NCBI RefSeq assembly: GCF_000786655.1
Contig: NZ_JROM01000055.1
Coordinates: 1-64,000, forward strand
Source: Kocuria marina
GTDB lineage: Bacteria; Actinomycetota; Actinomycetes; Actinomycetales; Micrococcaceae
Length of the DNA: 64,000 nucleotides
Direction: 5' to 3'
Part shown: positions 10,991-19,623 of the stretch, in pieces
Layout: each line of letters begins with the position of its first letter
Position numbering within the stretch: position 1 is the first letter of the stretch
Position numbers and translations under genes: made by a program
Notes under the pieces: model-generated
The model's input: only the letters and a program-made list of their open reading frames with translations
Told to the model about the DNA's origin: nothing
Database searches by the model: none

Positions 10991-12169
10991 TCAGCGGGCG
11001 TCCCGGGTGAAGCCGCTGAGCACCCACGCGGCGGCGGCTCGCCCCGACGCCGCGAGCGACGCGTTCTCGCGGGCCCACGTCCGACGGCGCTCACGCGCGC
11101 CCTCGCGCTCACCCGAGCGGGCGTCGTCGAGCGCGCGTTCCATGGCGTCCGCGACCGCCTCGGGGGTGAACTCCACGGGCGTTCCCAACCGGTTCTCGGA
11201 CACGAGGCGGGCACCCGCGCCCACCCCGGCGTAGATGGACGGCGTGCCGCACGCGGCGGCCGCGTAGAGCTTGGTGGGCTTGGAGAAGTCGTACCCGGTG
11301 TGCGGGATGACGGAGGCGAGCGCCGCCACGGCACCCCGCAGGAACGCCGCGGTGCGCGCCGGGGGCTGCACGCCGTGGAACACGACGTTGTCCGGGGCCA
11401 GCCGCGCGGCGACCTCCTGGACACGGGTGAGGTCCGATCCGCGCCCCAGGACGTGCAGTGTCACCCCGGGGTGGCGCGGCAGGATCCGGGCGAGCGCCTC
11501 GATGAAGATGTCCATCCCCTGCCATTCGGACACGGACCCCGCGTACACGAAGTACGGCCCGTCCGGTTCGGCGGGGCCGTCCGCGGTGAAGGTGTCGGTG
11601 TCGATCCCGTTCTCGGCGAGGAACATCTTGTCCCACCCGACCCCGGTCACGCGGTGCAGTTCCTCGCCCATCGACTCGGACACCGTGATCACACCGCCGG
11701 CGCGCCGGGCGGACACGGTCTCCGCGACGCGCATCAGCTGCGTCACCACCGAGGGGACGTCCATGTTCAGGGTCGCGGAGGTCCACACGTCCGGGTTGTA
11801 CCAGATGTACGGACGACGCCGCAGCGCACTCGACAGCCACACCGCGAGTCCCGTGGTGGGGGGCGGTTCACTCACGACGATGTCCGCGTCCATGGTGAGG
11901 AGGCGGGCGAAGGCCTGGACGTCGAAACTGAGGTACTGGGCCACGCCGCGGACGTAGTCCTCGCTGTCCCGCAGGACGGGGACCCGCACGATGCGGTACG
12001 GCTCGTCCACGGCGGCCTCAGCCATGGCGCGGGGCGGGTTCGTGGTCAGGACCGTGACGTCGGCCCCCTCGGCGGCGAAGCCCCTGGCCAGGGCGGCCAG
12101 ACGGAAGGACGCGGCCGCCGGTTCGGGGAGGAAGATTCGGCTGACGATGACAACCTTGCGGGGTCTCAT
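10991..12169 (-). CDS. GT4-family glycosyltransferase
   Basis: A 392-aa GT-B enzyme of the WbuB/WbnK-like GT4 group. The N-terminal KVVIVSRIFLPEPAAASFRL is the typical GT4 acceptor-domain start (a P-E-P-A-A loop), followed by DADIVVSEPPPTTGL and YIWYNPDVWTS. The C-terminal donor domain has FVYAGSVSEWQGMDIFIEAL, LHVLGRGSD and the E-x7-E-like KPTKLYAAAACGTPSIYAG. It would transfer a nucleotide sugar to a lipid-linked acceptor early in glycan assembly. The start is ATG 12169, although the frame extends upstream through the divergent gene. It is probably a member of the galactan locus, but it is separated from glf by a 243-nt gap, so co-transcription is uncertain. Confidence 0.85.
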   Translation of the reverse strand: MRPRKVVIVSRIFLPEPAAASFRLAALARGFAAEGADVTVLTTNPPRAMAEAAVDEPYRIVRVPVLRDSEDYVRGVAQYLSFDVQAFARLLTMDADIVVSEPPPTTGLAVWLSSALRRRPYIWYNPDVWTSATLNMDVPSVVTQLMRVAETVSARRAGGVITVSESMGEELHRVTGVGWDKMFLAENGIDTDTFTADGPAEPDGPYFVYAGSVSEWQGMDIFIEALARILPRHPGVTLHVLGRGSDLTRVQEVAARLAPDNVVFHGVQPPARTAAFLRGAVAALASVIPHTGYDFSKPTKLYAAAACGTPSIYAGVGAGARLVSENRLGTPVEFTPEAVADAMERALDDARSGEREGARERRRTWARENASLAASGRAAAAWVLSGFTRDAR

Positions 12170-12361
12170 GGCCTTTACTGTCTCATGATTCACGCTCCGA
12201 TCCGGACCGCGTCCACGGCGCGTGCATGGGCGTTCGGTGGGAAGATCGGCCCGCGGTGAGCCCACTGCACGACCGAGCCCGTGTACTCCCCCGCGCCGCG
12301 CGGATCCACACGGCAGGACGTGTCCCCGCCGCGGGCCGTCACCGGCGGGTGGAGTGCTGTC

Positions 12362-15300
12362 ATGCAGTTGAGTCTCCGGATCACGTGGGCCGGTTCCGGC
12401 GTGCTCCACACCGCGCACCTCACCGCCGCACCGGGTGCGCGCGGGGCGGAACTGCGCGCCGAACTCGTCCGACTCCTGGGGACGCCATGCACTGCCGTGG
12501 TCTCCGGGGTCGATCTCGCGGCCACGAGCGTGGGCGCCCCGCCCCTGACGGACGGTGCCACGGTGGCCCTGACCCCGGAGGAACGACATCTCGACGACGC
12601 TGACGTTCCGGTCGGGCCCGCTCGGGCCTCGACGCCGGGTCCCCCCTCCCCGGTCGTGCCGCTCGCGGATTCGCACGAAGCCGCGTGCCTCCTGGCCGTG
12701 GAGGGCGTCGGGGTGGGAACGCGCCTCCCACTGACCCGCGGAACGCATCAGCTCGGCCTCACACCATGTGAGCCGCGGTTGCTCCCCGCGTCGCAGCCGG
12801 GGAAAGATCCCGCCCAACCGACCCTGATCATGGATGACGCGGGCCTGCGGGTGCTCCCGGGAGGCGCAGAACTGCGGCACGGCGACCGGGTCCGCGTGCG
12901 GAGGGACGGTCGTGCGTGCACCCTGCGGGTCTCGTTCCCTGCGGCGCACACCGAGGACCTGGCCTGGCCGGATCCGGCCGTGCCCCCGGCGGGATTCACC
13001 GCCCAGGAGGCGGATCCGGTCCACCCCTTGCGCGTGGACTCCCCCGCGGTTGCGAAGTCCCGGATCGCGCTGATCACGGGCCTGCTCCCCCTCGTGGCCG
13101 GGATCGGTATCGCGGTGGTCACCCACTGGTGGTTCTTCCTGGTCTTCAGCGCCCTGGGTGCCGTCACGTCCGCGGTGGGCTGGTTCGGCGAGCGCGGCGC
13201 GCGGCGCGATCATCGACGTCGCCTGGCCGCGGCCCTCGAACGGGACCTGCGCCGCTGCGAGAAGGCGGCGCCCTCGGCCGCGGAGATCGTGGCGCGCTGC
13301 CGGACGGTGCGCAGCTCATCCCGGATGGACAGCAGCGGACCCCGCGCGGGCACCGCACTGTCCCATGACGCCACAACGCCCGGACGGATCGGCGCCCCTG
13401 CTGCGCGGACACGTCGGTGGGTCCGGCTGGGTCACGCGGCACGGTCCGCGCACATCGTCGGTGACCGTGCGACGGCGCCTCGCGCGGCATTCCACCCCCA
13501 CGCTCCCGTGTTGCTGGATCTGGCGGGGATCGGCAGCCTGACCCTGGTTCTCGACCGGGAACGGGCGGAGGGTGTTCTCCATGCCCTGGCCGTCCAGTTG
13601 TTCACGGGGCCCGCGGCGCTCACCGCATTGCGCGTGTCCCCGGGCATCACGTGGCGCCCGCCCGTGGCCCACGATCTGCTCCCAGCGCCCCATGAGAATC
13701 CGACGGCCTCCTCACCGGACCGGGACGTCGCGCTGGAGGTCGTGACACCGGCGTGGGCCGCCGCCGCGCCGGCCACGCCCGGGACGCTGCGCATCATCGT
13801 GACGGCCGACCCGGAGGGTGCTCCCGGGGACACCGTCGTCACCGCGGGACCGGACGGCCTGCGACTCGGCAGCCGAGTGGTCCATGTCGTTCCGGGGCTC
13901 GCGGAGACCGGGCGCGGGACGCACCTCGAGTTCACGCCGGACACCGTCACGATCGACACGGCCGAGGCGGCGATCCGCGCGTGGCGACGAGCCGCGGGAG
14001 GCACTCACGGTGGGCCACTGCCTCGCCGCGTGGGCTCGCACGAACTGGTGGCCGCACACCCCGGCCCGACCTCCACCGCGCTCATCGGGACGAGCCGTGG
14101 CGGGTCCGACGCTCGTCCCCAGCCCGCGACGTCGACCGCGGCGTTGACCGCGGTGTTCGGCGTGTCGTCCGCGGGGCCGGCGGTCGTCCGGCTCGACGAC
14201 GAGAACCCGCACCTGCTCGTCGCGGGCACCACCGGATGCGGGAAGTCGGAAGTGCTGCGCACCCTCGTCACGGCGCTCGCATACACATTCCCACCCGAGC
14301 GCCTGGAATTCGTGTTCATCGACTTCAAGGGCGGGGCGGCCCTGGCCCCACTGACGGGTCTACCCCACGTCACGTCCCTGCTCACGGACCTGGGACCGGA
14401 CGAGGTCCGCCGCGCCCTGGCCTTCCTACGCTCCGAGGTGCAGCGCCGCGAGCGGGTCCTGTCCTCCCTCGGGCTCAACGACATGGCGCAGCTGCTGCGC
14501 ACCCGGAGCGGTCCACTTCCCCTACGGGAACTCGTGGTCGTGGTGGACGAGGCCAGGATGCTCACGGATGCCTTCCCGGATGCGGGGCAACAGCTCGCGG
14601 TGATTGCCGCGGTGGGTCGGTCCCTCGGTGTCCACCTCGTGCTCGCTACCCAGCGTCCCCAGGGTGCACTGAGCGCGGACGTGCGCGCCAACATCACCCA
14701 GGCACTGTGTCTGCGGGTGCGCAGCGACCAGGAGTCCATGGACGTACTCGGAACCGCCGCGGCGGCCCGCATCGCCCCGGGCATCCCGGGCCGCGGGTTC
14801 CTGGACCGCGGGGACGGCCCGCCCGTGGAGGTGCAGGCGGCGGTCCTGACCCGCATGATCCCGCCGCGGCCCGAGCCCCTGGTGCTTCGTTTCGATCCCG
14901 GACCCCTTCCGAGTCCGCCCGTCGCGGGAACCGGGCACGTCCGCCTCGGCGCGTCCGCCGCGCGGGAAACCGGGGTCACCGCCGCGGTGCGCGATGTCTC
15001 CCGCGCATGGCACGGGTATCTGCCACCCACCTCCTCTGATATGGCACCGTCTCGCGTTCCCGCCGACGCCGCTGTCCCACCGCCCCTGCCCCGCCACGTG
15101 CCCGCGGTGCGCACCGACGGCGAGGTGGATCTGGGTGCGGCGGAGAACCCGGCGGCCCACTGGTGCGGGCGGGTCTCGTGGCACCCGTGGCGGGACGGGC
15201 CGCTGCTGCTGATCGGACGCCCCGAGGCCACGCGCAACGGACTGTTCGACGTGCTGCGGCGCTGCGCCCACATCCGGATCCCGACCGCCACGGACGAGGC

Positions 15301-16735
15301 ACACACGGGGGTGGCGGTGTACGTCCTCACCGCCTCGGGCCAGGCCGTGGAGGGGCTCACCACCGCGGACGGCCGGCCCCTGCACCCCGCCGTCCGCGGC
15401 CGCGCCCGTGTGGACCAGCCCGGGGACGTGGCCCACCTGGTGCGACAACTCCACGAGGGTCTCGAGCACGCGTCCACGGTTCCCGGGGATCCCCCGTCAC
15501 GCGCCGTCCTCGCCGTGGACGACTGGGACCGCTGTTGTCAGGTCCTGCGTGCGAGTTCGTGGGCGCACCTGGAGGACGAGCTGGTGTCCCTCATGGCCAC
15601 GGGCGCGTCCCGCGGGCTGTCCTGCGTGGTCGCGGGGGATCGCGCGCTGGTGGCGGGACGCGCGTCCCACCTCGGCTCCAACCGCTTGTACTTCCCGCAG
15701 GGACAGAGCAGCGACGCCCTCGTGCAGTGGCCCCGCCTACCCCCGTTCACGCCGTATCCCGAGCGAGCCGCCCTCGCGGGCCCGATGGCCGCCCGCTGCA
15801 CGCCGTGGGACCCGGAGGATTCCTCGGGGCATCTCGCGGTCGTGCAGCTCGCCACGGGGCTCGGACCCGACGCGCCCGCGGTCACCCACAGTGCCCCGCC
15901 CGGACCCACGCGGCCCGTGGACCTCCGGGATGCCCGGCTCGTCCCGCCACGGAACGACAGTCCCGCGGGTGCACTCGCCGCGGTGTCCCAGGATTCCCCG
16001 GACACAGGGCGCGCCGACGGCCCGACGCACCACCCGGCGAACCCGTGGCCCACGTCCTTCCCCCTGCCCACCGTGTGGCATGCTCCCGATCGGTCCGTGG
16101 CCGGCCTGGTGCTGGGTGTCACGCGGGGCGGGCAATGCGCCGTTCACCCGTGGGGTCCCGGTTCGACCCTGATCGTCGCCAGCCCGGCGCGGTCGGGGCG
16201 ATCCACGTTCCTCGACGCCGCCCGTTCCGGGTTGTCCGCGGGCGCATCCGGAGACGGCGCACCCGAATATCTCGTTCTCACCGGCTCCCCCAGGACCGCA
16301 GCCGAGGCCGAAGAGCTCCTGCGCGCCGCCAGGTCAGCTGATCGACCGGCCACGATCATCATCGACGACGCCGACCACCTCACCCCCGATGTCCTCCGGG
16401 CACTGGCCACCGCGTGGTCCCCGCATGCCGTCCCGGTCGAGTCCCACCAGGCGGCGGACAGCCCAGTCACTGCCTCGGCCCAGCCCGGGGTACGGATGAT
16501 CGTGGGCGTGCGCCTCACGGATGCGCTCGCGGGGACCTTTCCCCCGTTACTCGCGTGGCGTCAGCACGCGGACACGCTCCTGGTGCGACCACGCCGGGTG
16601 TTCGACGGTGACGTGTTCGGCGTGTCCCTCACGGGCCTCGCGCTGGGCGGGCCGCCCGGCCGCGCGGTCTGGGCGCACCGCGGCCTCGCGGAACCGGTGC
16701 AGCTGCCCGCGCCCGCGCGGGCGGTCACGAAGTGA
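12362..16735 (+). CDS. EssC/EccC-type FtsK/SpoIIIE ATPase (type VII secretion motor-like)
   Basis: A 1,457-aa protein. The N-terminal 220 residues form two FHA-like/ubiquitin-like modules (LRHGDRVRVRRDG in the second), followed by two membrane helices at about 233-275 (IALITGLLPLVAGIGIAVVT, FFLVFSALGAVTSAVGWF). The first ATPase domain is intact: Walker A AGTTGCGKSE near 622, IDFKGGAALAPLTGLPH near 653, Walker B VVVVDEARM near 723 and ATQRPQG near 760. The second (IGRPEATRNG near 946, AVDDWDRC near 1050) and third (SPARSGRST near 1270, IIIDDADHL near 1331) have lost the Walker A lysine. This matches EssC/EccC, where the first domain is the main motor. GGTGGAG precedes the ATG. No WXG100 substrate, EccD/EsaA or other partner is in the window. 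Confidence 0.85.
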   Translation: MQLSLRITWAGSGVLHTAHLTAAPGARGAELRAELVRLLGTPCTAVVSGVDLAATSVGAPPLTDGATVALTPEERHLDDADVPVGPARASTPGPPSPVVPLADSHEAACLLAVEGVGVGTRLPLTRGTHQLGLTPCEPRLLPASQPGKDPAQPTLIMDDAGLRVLPGGAELRHGDRVRVRRDGRACTLRVSFPAAHTEDLAWPDPAVPPAGFTAQEADPVHPLRVDSPAVAKSRIALITGLLPLVAGIGIAVVTHWWFFLVFSALGAVTSAVGWFGERGARRDHRRRLAAALERDLRRCEKAAPSAAEIVARCRTVRSSSRMDSSGPRAGTALSHDATTPGRIGAPAARTRRWVRLGHAARSAHIVGDRATAPRAAFHPHAPVLLDLAGIGSLTLVLDRERAEGVLHALAVQLFTGPAALTALRVSPGITWRPPVAHDLLPAPHENPTASSPDRDVALEVVTPAWAAAAPATPGTLRIIVTADPEGAPGDTVVTAGPDGLRLGSRVVHVVPGLAETGRGTHLEFTPDTVTIDTAEAAIRAWRRAAGGTHGGPLPRRVGSHELVAAHPGPTSTALIGTSRGGSDARPQPATSTAALTAVFGVSSAGPAVVRLDDENPHLLVAGTTGCGKSEVLRTLVTALAYTFPPERLEFVFIDFKGGAALAPLTGLPHVTSLLTDLGPDEVRRALAFLRSEVQRRERVLSSLGLNDMAQLLRTRSGPLPLRELVVVVDEARMLTDAFPDAGQQLAVIAAVGRSLGVHLVLATQRPQGALSADVRANITQALCLRVRSDQESMDVLGTAAAARIAPGIPGRGFLDRGDGPPVEVQAAVLTRMIPPRPEPLVLRFDPGPLPSPPVAGTGHVRLGASAARETGVTAAVRDVSRAWHGYLPPTSSDMAPSRVPADAAVPPPLPRHVPAVRTDGEVDLGAAENPAAHWCGRVSWHPWRDGPLLLIGRPEATRNGLFDVLRRCAHIRIPTATDEAHTGVAVYVLTASGQAVEGLTTADGRPLHPAVRGRARVDQPGDVAHLVRQLHEGLEHASTVPGDPPSRAVLAVDDWDRCCQVLRASSWAHLEDELVSLMATGASRGLSCVVAGDRALVAGRASHLGSNRLYFPQGQSSDALVQWPRLPPFTPYPERAALAGPMAARCTPWDPEDSSGHLAVVQLATGLGPDAPAVTHSAPPGPTRPVDLRDARLVPPRNDSPAGALAAVSQDSPDTGRADGPTHHPANPWPTSFPLPTVWHAPDRSVAGLVLGVTRGGQCAVHPWGPGSTLIVASPARSGRSTFLDAARSGLSAGASGDGAPEYLVLTGSPRTAAEAEELLRAARSADRPATIIIDDADHLTPDVLRALATAWSPHAVPVESHQAADSPVTASAQPGVRMIVGVRLTDALAGTFPPLLAWRQHADTLLVRPRRVFDGDVFGVSLTGLALGGPPGRAVWAHRGLAEPVQLPAPARAVTK

Positions 16736-16885
16736 GGGGTACGACGACGCTCGGCCCCGCTCGGCGAGCCACGCCCCGCAACCGTCCGGTCTCCCGGGGG
16801 ACGCTGCGGTGGACGCGATCACGGCCCGCTCGCGGGAGCATCGGTGCGTGAGGTCCCGGTGTGCTTCGGGGGAGGTCCCGCGAGG

Positions 16886-17317
16886 TCAGCGAGCGACGTC
16901 GTCGTGGGTGCGATGCATCCAGGCGACGGTGCGCGGTGCGAACAAGCACAGGACGGTGACCACCGCGACCGCCGCGACGGCGATGCCCCAGAAACCCATG
17001 GTGCGCTGCAGGAAGGACAGTCCGACGATCAGCAGGAACGCCTGGGACACCAGGACGGCGGCGCGCGGCCAGCGCAGACCTCGCCAGGTCCCGCGGGCCG
17101 CCGCCCCGAGCCACAACGCACCGGCGGCGAGCACCACGGTCGCGAAGATGATCCCCGCGACGGGCAGGACGTGGACGGAGAACAGGGAGACGACCAGGCC
17201 CACGGCGACCGCGAGCAATGCCGCAGCCTCCAACGCCACCAGCACGGTGATCACGGATGCGGTCCAGGGCCGGGAAGTCGCGGCTCCGGGGGCGGTACGA
17301 CGATCCGGGGCGGCCAT
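16886..17317 (-). CDS. Four-helix membrane protein of unknown function
   Basis: A 143-aa protein, not recognised. After a 15-residue polar N terminus come four hydrophobic segments: ASVITVLVALEAAALLAVAV, LPVAGIIFATVVLAAGALWLG, AVLVSQAFLLIVGLSFL and GIAVAAVAVVTVLCLFAP, ending in WMHRTHDDVAR. The start is ATG 17317 after AAAGG; an upstream GTG would add 26 unhydrophobic residues. It is divergent from whiB1 and convergent with the EssC-type gene (150-nt gap with no gene or clear hairpin). Small four-TM proteins of this kind are common in Micrococcales; I can assign no function. Confidence 0.7.
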   Translation of the reverse strand: MAAPDRRTAPGAATSRPWTASVITVLVALEAAALLAVAVGLVVSLFSVHVLPVAGIIFATVVLAAGALWLGAAARGTWRGLRWPRAAVLVSQAFLLIVGLSFLQRTMGFWGIAVAAVAVVTVLCLFAPRTVAWMHRTHDDVAR

Positions 17318-17686
17318 GCGGAAAACCTTTCGGCGGGGACGGGAGCACTCCCACTGTAGTGACCGCATCGGCCCGCGACCGGTGACCGATGCCACGAACC
17401 GGTCCCGTCCCCCGATGCCGGAGGCGGTTCATGCCGGCGGCCGACATCACGCCCGGACATCCGGCGGCAATCGTTGCGAGGGGCGCCTTGGGATGTGATA
17501 TAGCGCTCACACCCTTGTTTACTGTGTGTTTACGTGGGAAAGTAGTGGGCAGAATCCCCAGGGTCCGACATCCACGGGCCTTTTCTGTGTGTCATTCCCC
17601 CCGGAAATCCGCGACGCGGCTCGCTGCCGCATTGCTCGGGATGCGCACGGGCCCGCACCCACGAACCCGAAAGGAGCCGTGCCGTC
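17318..17686 (+). promoter_or_regulatory. whiB1 upstream region with long leader
   Basis: 369 nt without a gene between two divergent starts. An AT-richer patch at 17490-17545 contains the imperfect dyad TGTGA-N8-TCACA (17494-17511) and TTGTTTACTGTGTGTTTAC just after it. If transcription starts near there, whiB1 has a leader of about 140 nt. Mycobacterial whiB1 is controlled by CRP and by WhiB1 itself, so the dyad is a reasonable operator candidate, but its spacer is 8 nt rather than the 6 nt of the CRP consensus. GAAAGGAG at 17670-17677 is the ribosome binding site. Confidence 0.4.
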
Positions 17687-17935
17687 ATGGATTGGCGTAG
17701 TCGCGCAGCTTGCCTCGAAAAGGATCCCGAACTGTTCTTCCCGGTGGGCAACACCGGCCCCGCCCTGTTGCAAATCGAGGAAGCCAAGGCCGTGTGCCGC
17801 ACGTGCGAGGTCATGGACACGTGCCTGCAGTGGGCCCTCGAATCCGGCCAGGACGCCGGTGTGTGGGGCGGTATGAGCGAGGACGAACGGCGTGCGTTGA
17901 AGCGCCGCGCCGCCCGCGCCCGCCGCGCCTCCTAA
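17687..17935 (+). CDS. whiB1: WhiB-family iron-sulfur transcriptional regulator, WhiB1-like
   Basis: An 82-aa protein with the four cysteines of a WhiB 4Fe-4S cluster (C9, then the C37-x2-C40-x5-C46 group in VCRTCEVMDTCLQWA), the WhiB turn GVWGGMSEDER and a basic C-terminal DNA-binding tail RRALKRRAARARRAS. WhiB1 binds the principal sigma factor region 4 and responds to nitric oxide through its cluster; it is essential in mycobacteria. The short length, the MDWRSRAACL start and the proximity to PdtaS favour WhiB1 over WhiB2/3/7. It is monocistronic, with a terminator following. Confidence 0.93.
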   Translation: MDWRSRAACLEKDPELFFPVGNTGPALLQIEEAKAVCRTCEVMDTCLQWALESGQDAGVWGGMSEDERRALKRRAARARRAS

Positions 17936-17950
17936 GCCCTTTCGATCGTC

Positions 17951-17996
17951 ACGGCGGCCCGTGACCTGCTCCCACGAGCGGGTCACGGGCCGCCGT
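17951..17996. terminator. 16-bp stem terminator between convergent whiB1 and pdtaS
   Basis: ACGGCGGCCCGTGACC (17951-17966) pairs perfectly with GGTCACGGGCCGCCGT (17981-17996) around a 14-nt loop. It lies between the whiB1 stop (17935) and the histidine kinase stop (18019), so it serves both strands. Confidence 0.8.
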
Positions 17997-18018
17997 CGTT
18001 CGTGGCCGGCTGGGCGTG

Positions 18019-19602
18019 TCAGGAGCGCCCGGACATCGCCCGCGGGAACCGGGCGGTGATGATCACGCTCGTCCCACCGCCGTCAGCGGGTTGCCACCGG
18101 ATGCCGCCCTGCAGCTCACTGGCCACGAGCGTGCGCACGATCTGCATCCCGAGTCCCTCGCCCTCCGCGGGTGGGCGGTAGGCGTCCACACCGGATTCCT
18201 CGATCACGGCGTCCCCCATACCGCGCCCGTCGTCGTTGATCGCGATCTCGACGACGCGGTACCTCTCCCCCGCGTCCGTGACCTCGTCCTCCCGGTGCGT
18301 CACCACGAGTTCCACTGTGCCGTCCCGGTCCTTGAGCCCGTGCCCCACAGCGTTGGCCACGATCTCGTTGACCACGAGGGCCACGGACGTCGCACTCTTG
18401 GACGGCAACCGACCGAACCGGCCGCTGACCCGGGTGCGCACGTGCTGGCCCGCGGAGGCGGTTTCCACCGCGAGTTTGACCTGGTGGCGGATGAGGTCGT
18501 CGAAGTCCACGTCCTCCGAGATCTCGTGGGACAGGGACTCGTGCACGCGCGCGATCGCACTCACGCGCCGCATGGCCTGCTGCAGGCCGTTGCGTCCCTC
18601 GTCGGAATGCATACGCCGGGACTGCAGACGCAGGAGGGCGGAGACCGTCTGCAGGTTGTTCTTGACCCGGTGGTGGATCTCCCGGATCGTCGCGTCCTTG
18701 GAGACGAGCTGCAGGTCTCGGCGCCGCAGTTCCGTGACGTCCCGGCACAGCAACAGCGCCCCGGTGCGTTCCGGGCCCTCCCGCAGCGGGATCGCACGCA
18801 GCGTGGCCGAGGCCTTGCCGGTGGCGAGTTCTGCGCGCCACGGCATGGTCCCCGCGAGCACGGGCGCCAGGGTCTCGTCCACGCCAGGGGCGGTCAGGGG
18901 CAACTGACGTGCCACGTGCAACAGGTTCTGCCCCGTGATGTCCCCCGCCAGACCCAGCCGCCGGAACGTGGACAGACCGTTGGGGGAACAGAACTCCACG
19001 GTTCCCTCGGCGTTGAGCCGCATGATGCCGTCCCCCACGCGCGGGGCGCCGCGGCGGGAATCGGTGCGCACCGCGAAATCCGGCCACGTCCCCTGGTTCG
19101 CCATGCGCAGCAGGGCAGAGGCCAGCTCGTGGTACACGAGTTCCATGCGGGACGGCAAGCGGTCGTGCTGGGGGTCCGCGGTGAGACTGACGACGGCGAT
19201 CGTGCGGTTGTTGCGCACGAGCGGCACGAGGGTGACCGACCGCGACGCGAGGCTCGACCATTCCGATGGACCGGCCCGTTCGATCCGCCGGTCCACCCAC
19301 GCCCTGCGCAGTGTGAACGCGGCCTCGCCACCCACGACCTCCCCCACCATGTCCTTCTGGTAAGCGGTGGGGCCCGTGGTGGGCCGGGCATGCGCCAGCA
19401 CGAGGAACTCGCTGCCCTCGCCCGGAATCGGATCCCCCGTGGGGCTCTCGGCGGCGGGGATCACGTCCGCGGGGAAGCACAACAGCAGGTCCCCGAAGCC
19501 CAGGTCCGCGACCATCTGCCAGTCCCCCACGAGCAGGTGCAGCCACTCGGCGTCCCCGGCGTCGAAGTCCGGGACAGATCGCAACGGATCCGTGAAGGCC
19601 AT
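18019..19602 (-). CDS. pdtaS: Sensor histidine kinase, PdtaS-like (HisKA_2)
   Basis: A 527-aa cytosolic kinase with no membrane segment. Residues 1-150 form a GAF-like domain, 170-300 a PAS-like domain (GIMRLNAEGTVEFCSPNG), then the HisKA_2 dimerisation motif REIHHRVKNNLQTVSALLRL near 325 with the phosphoacceptor in EIHHR, and an HATPase domain (VVNEIVANAVGHGL, INDDGRGMG, GEGLGMQIVRTL). PdtaS of mycobacteria has this GAF-PAS-HisKA_2 layout and phosphorylates the antiterminator-type regulator PdtaR; no pdtaR gene is in this window. The start is ATG 19602; a TTG 18 nt upstream is in frame but less likely. It lies downstream of the CpaE-like gene by 21 nt and is probably co-transcribed. Confidence 0.88.
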   Translation of the reverse strand: MAFTDPLRSVPDFDAGDAEWLHLLVGDWQMVADLGFGDLLLCFPADVIPAAESPTGDPIPGEGSEFLVLAHARPTTGPTAYQKDMVGEVVGGEAAFTLRRAWVDRRIERAGPSEWSSLASRSVTLVPLVRNNRTIAVVSLTADPQHDRLPSRMELVYHELASALLRMANQGTWPDFAVRTDSRRGAPRVGDGIMRLNAEGTVEFCSPNGLSTFRRLGLAGDITGQNLLHVARQLPLTAPGVDETLAPVLAGTMPWRAELATGKASATLRAIPLREGPERTGALLLCRDVTELRRRDLQLVSKDATIREIHHRVKNNLQTVSALLRLQSRRMHSDEGRNGLQQAMRRVSAIARVHESLSHEISEDVDFDDLIRHQVKLAVETASAGQHVRTRVSGRFGRLPSKSATSVALVVNEIVANAVGHGLKDRDGTVELVVTHREDEVTDAGERYRVVEIAINDDGRGMGDAVIEESGVDAYRPPAEGEGLGMQIVRTLVASELQGGIRWQPADGGGTSVIITARFPRAMSGRS

Positions 19603-19623
19603 GGAACGCTCGCTTTCCAATGC

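Noticed and set aside
12170-13213. Open frame upstream of the GT4 start, and other 600-1,000-codon antisense frames in the window
   Set aside because: High-GC third-position bias creates long antisense frames; these lack family motifs and have unlikely Arg/Pro/Gly-rich composition.
12362-16735. Cell-division FtsK
   Set aside because: Three tandem ATPase domains, FHA-like N-terminal modules and no gamma domain fit EssC/EccC instead.
17494-17511. Canonical CRP site upstream of whiB1
   Set aside because: The half-sites are 8 nt apart, so it does not fit the N6 consensus; kept only as a weak candidate.
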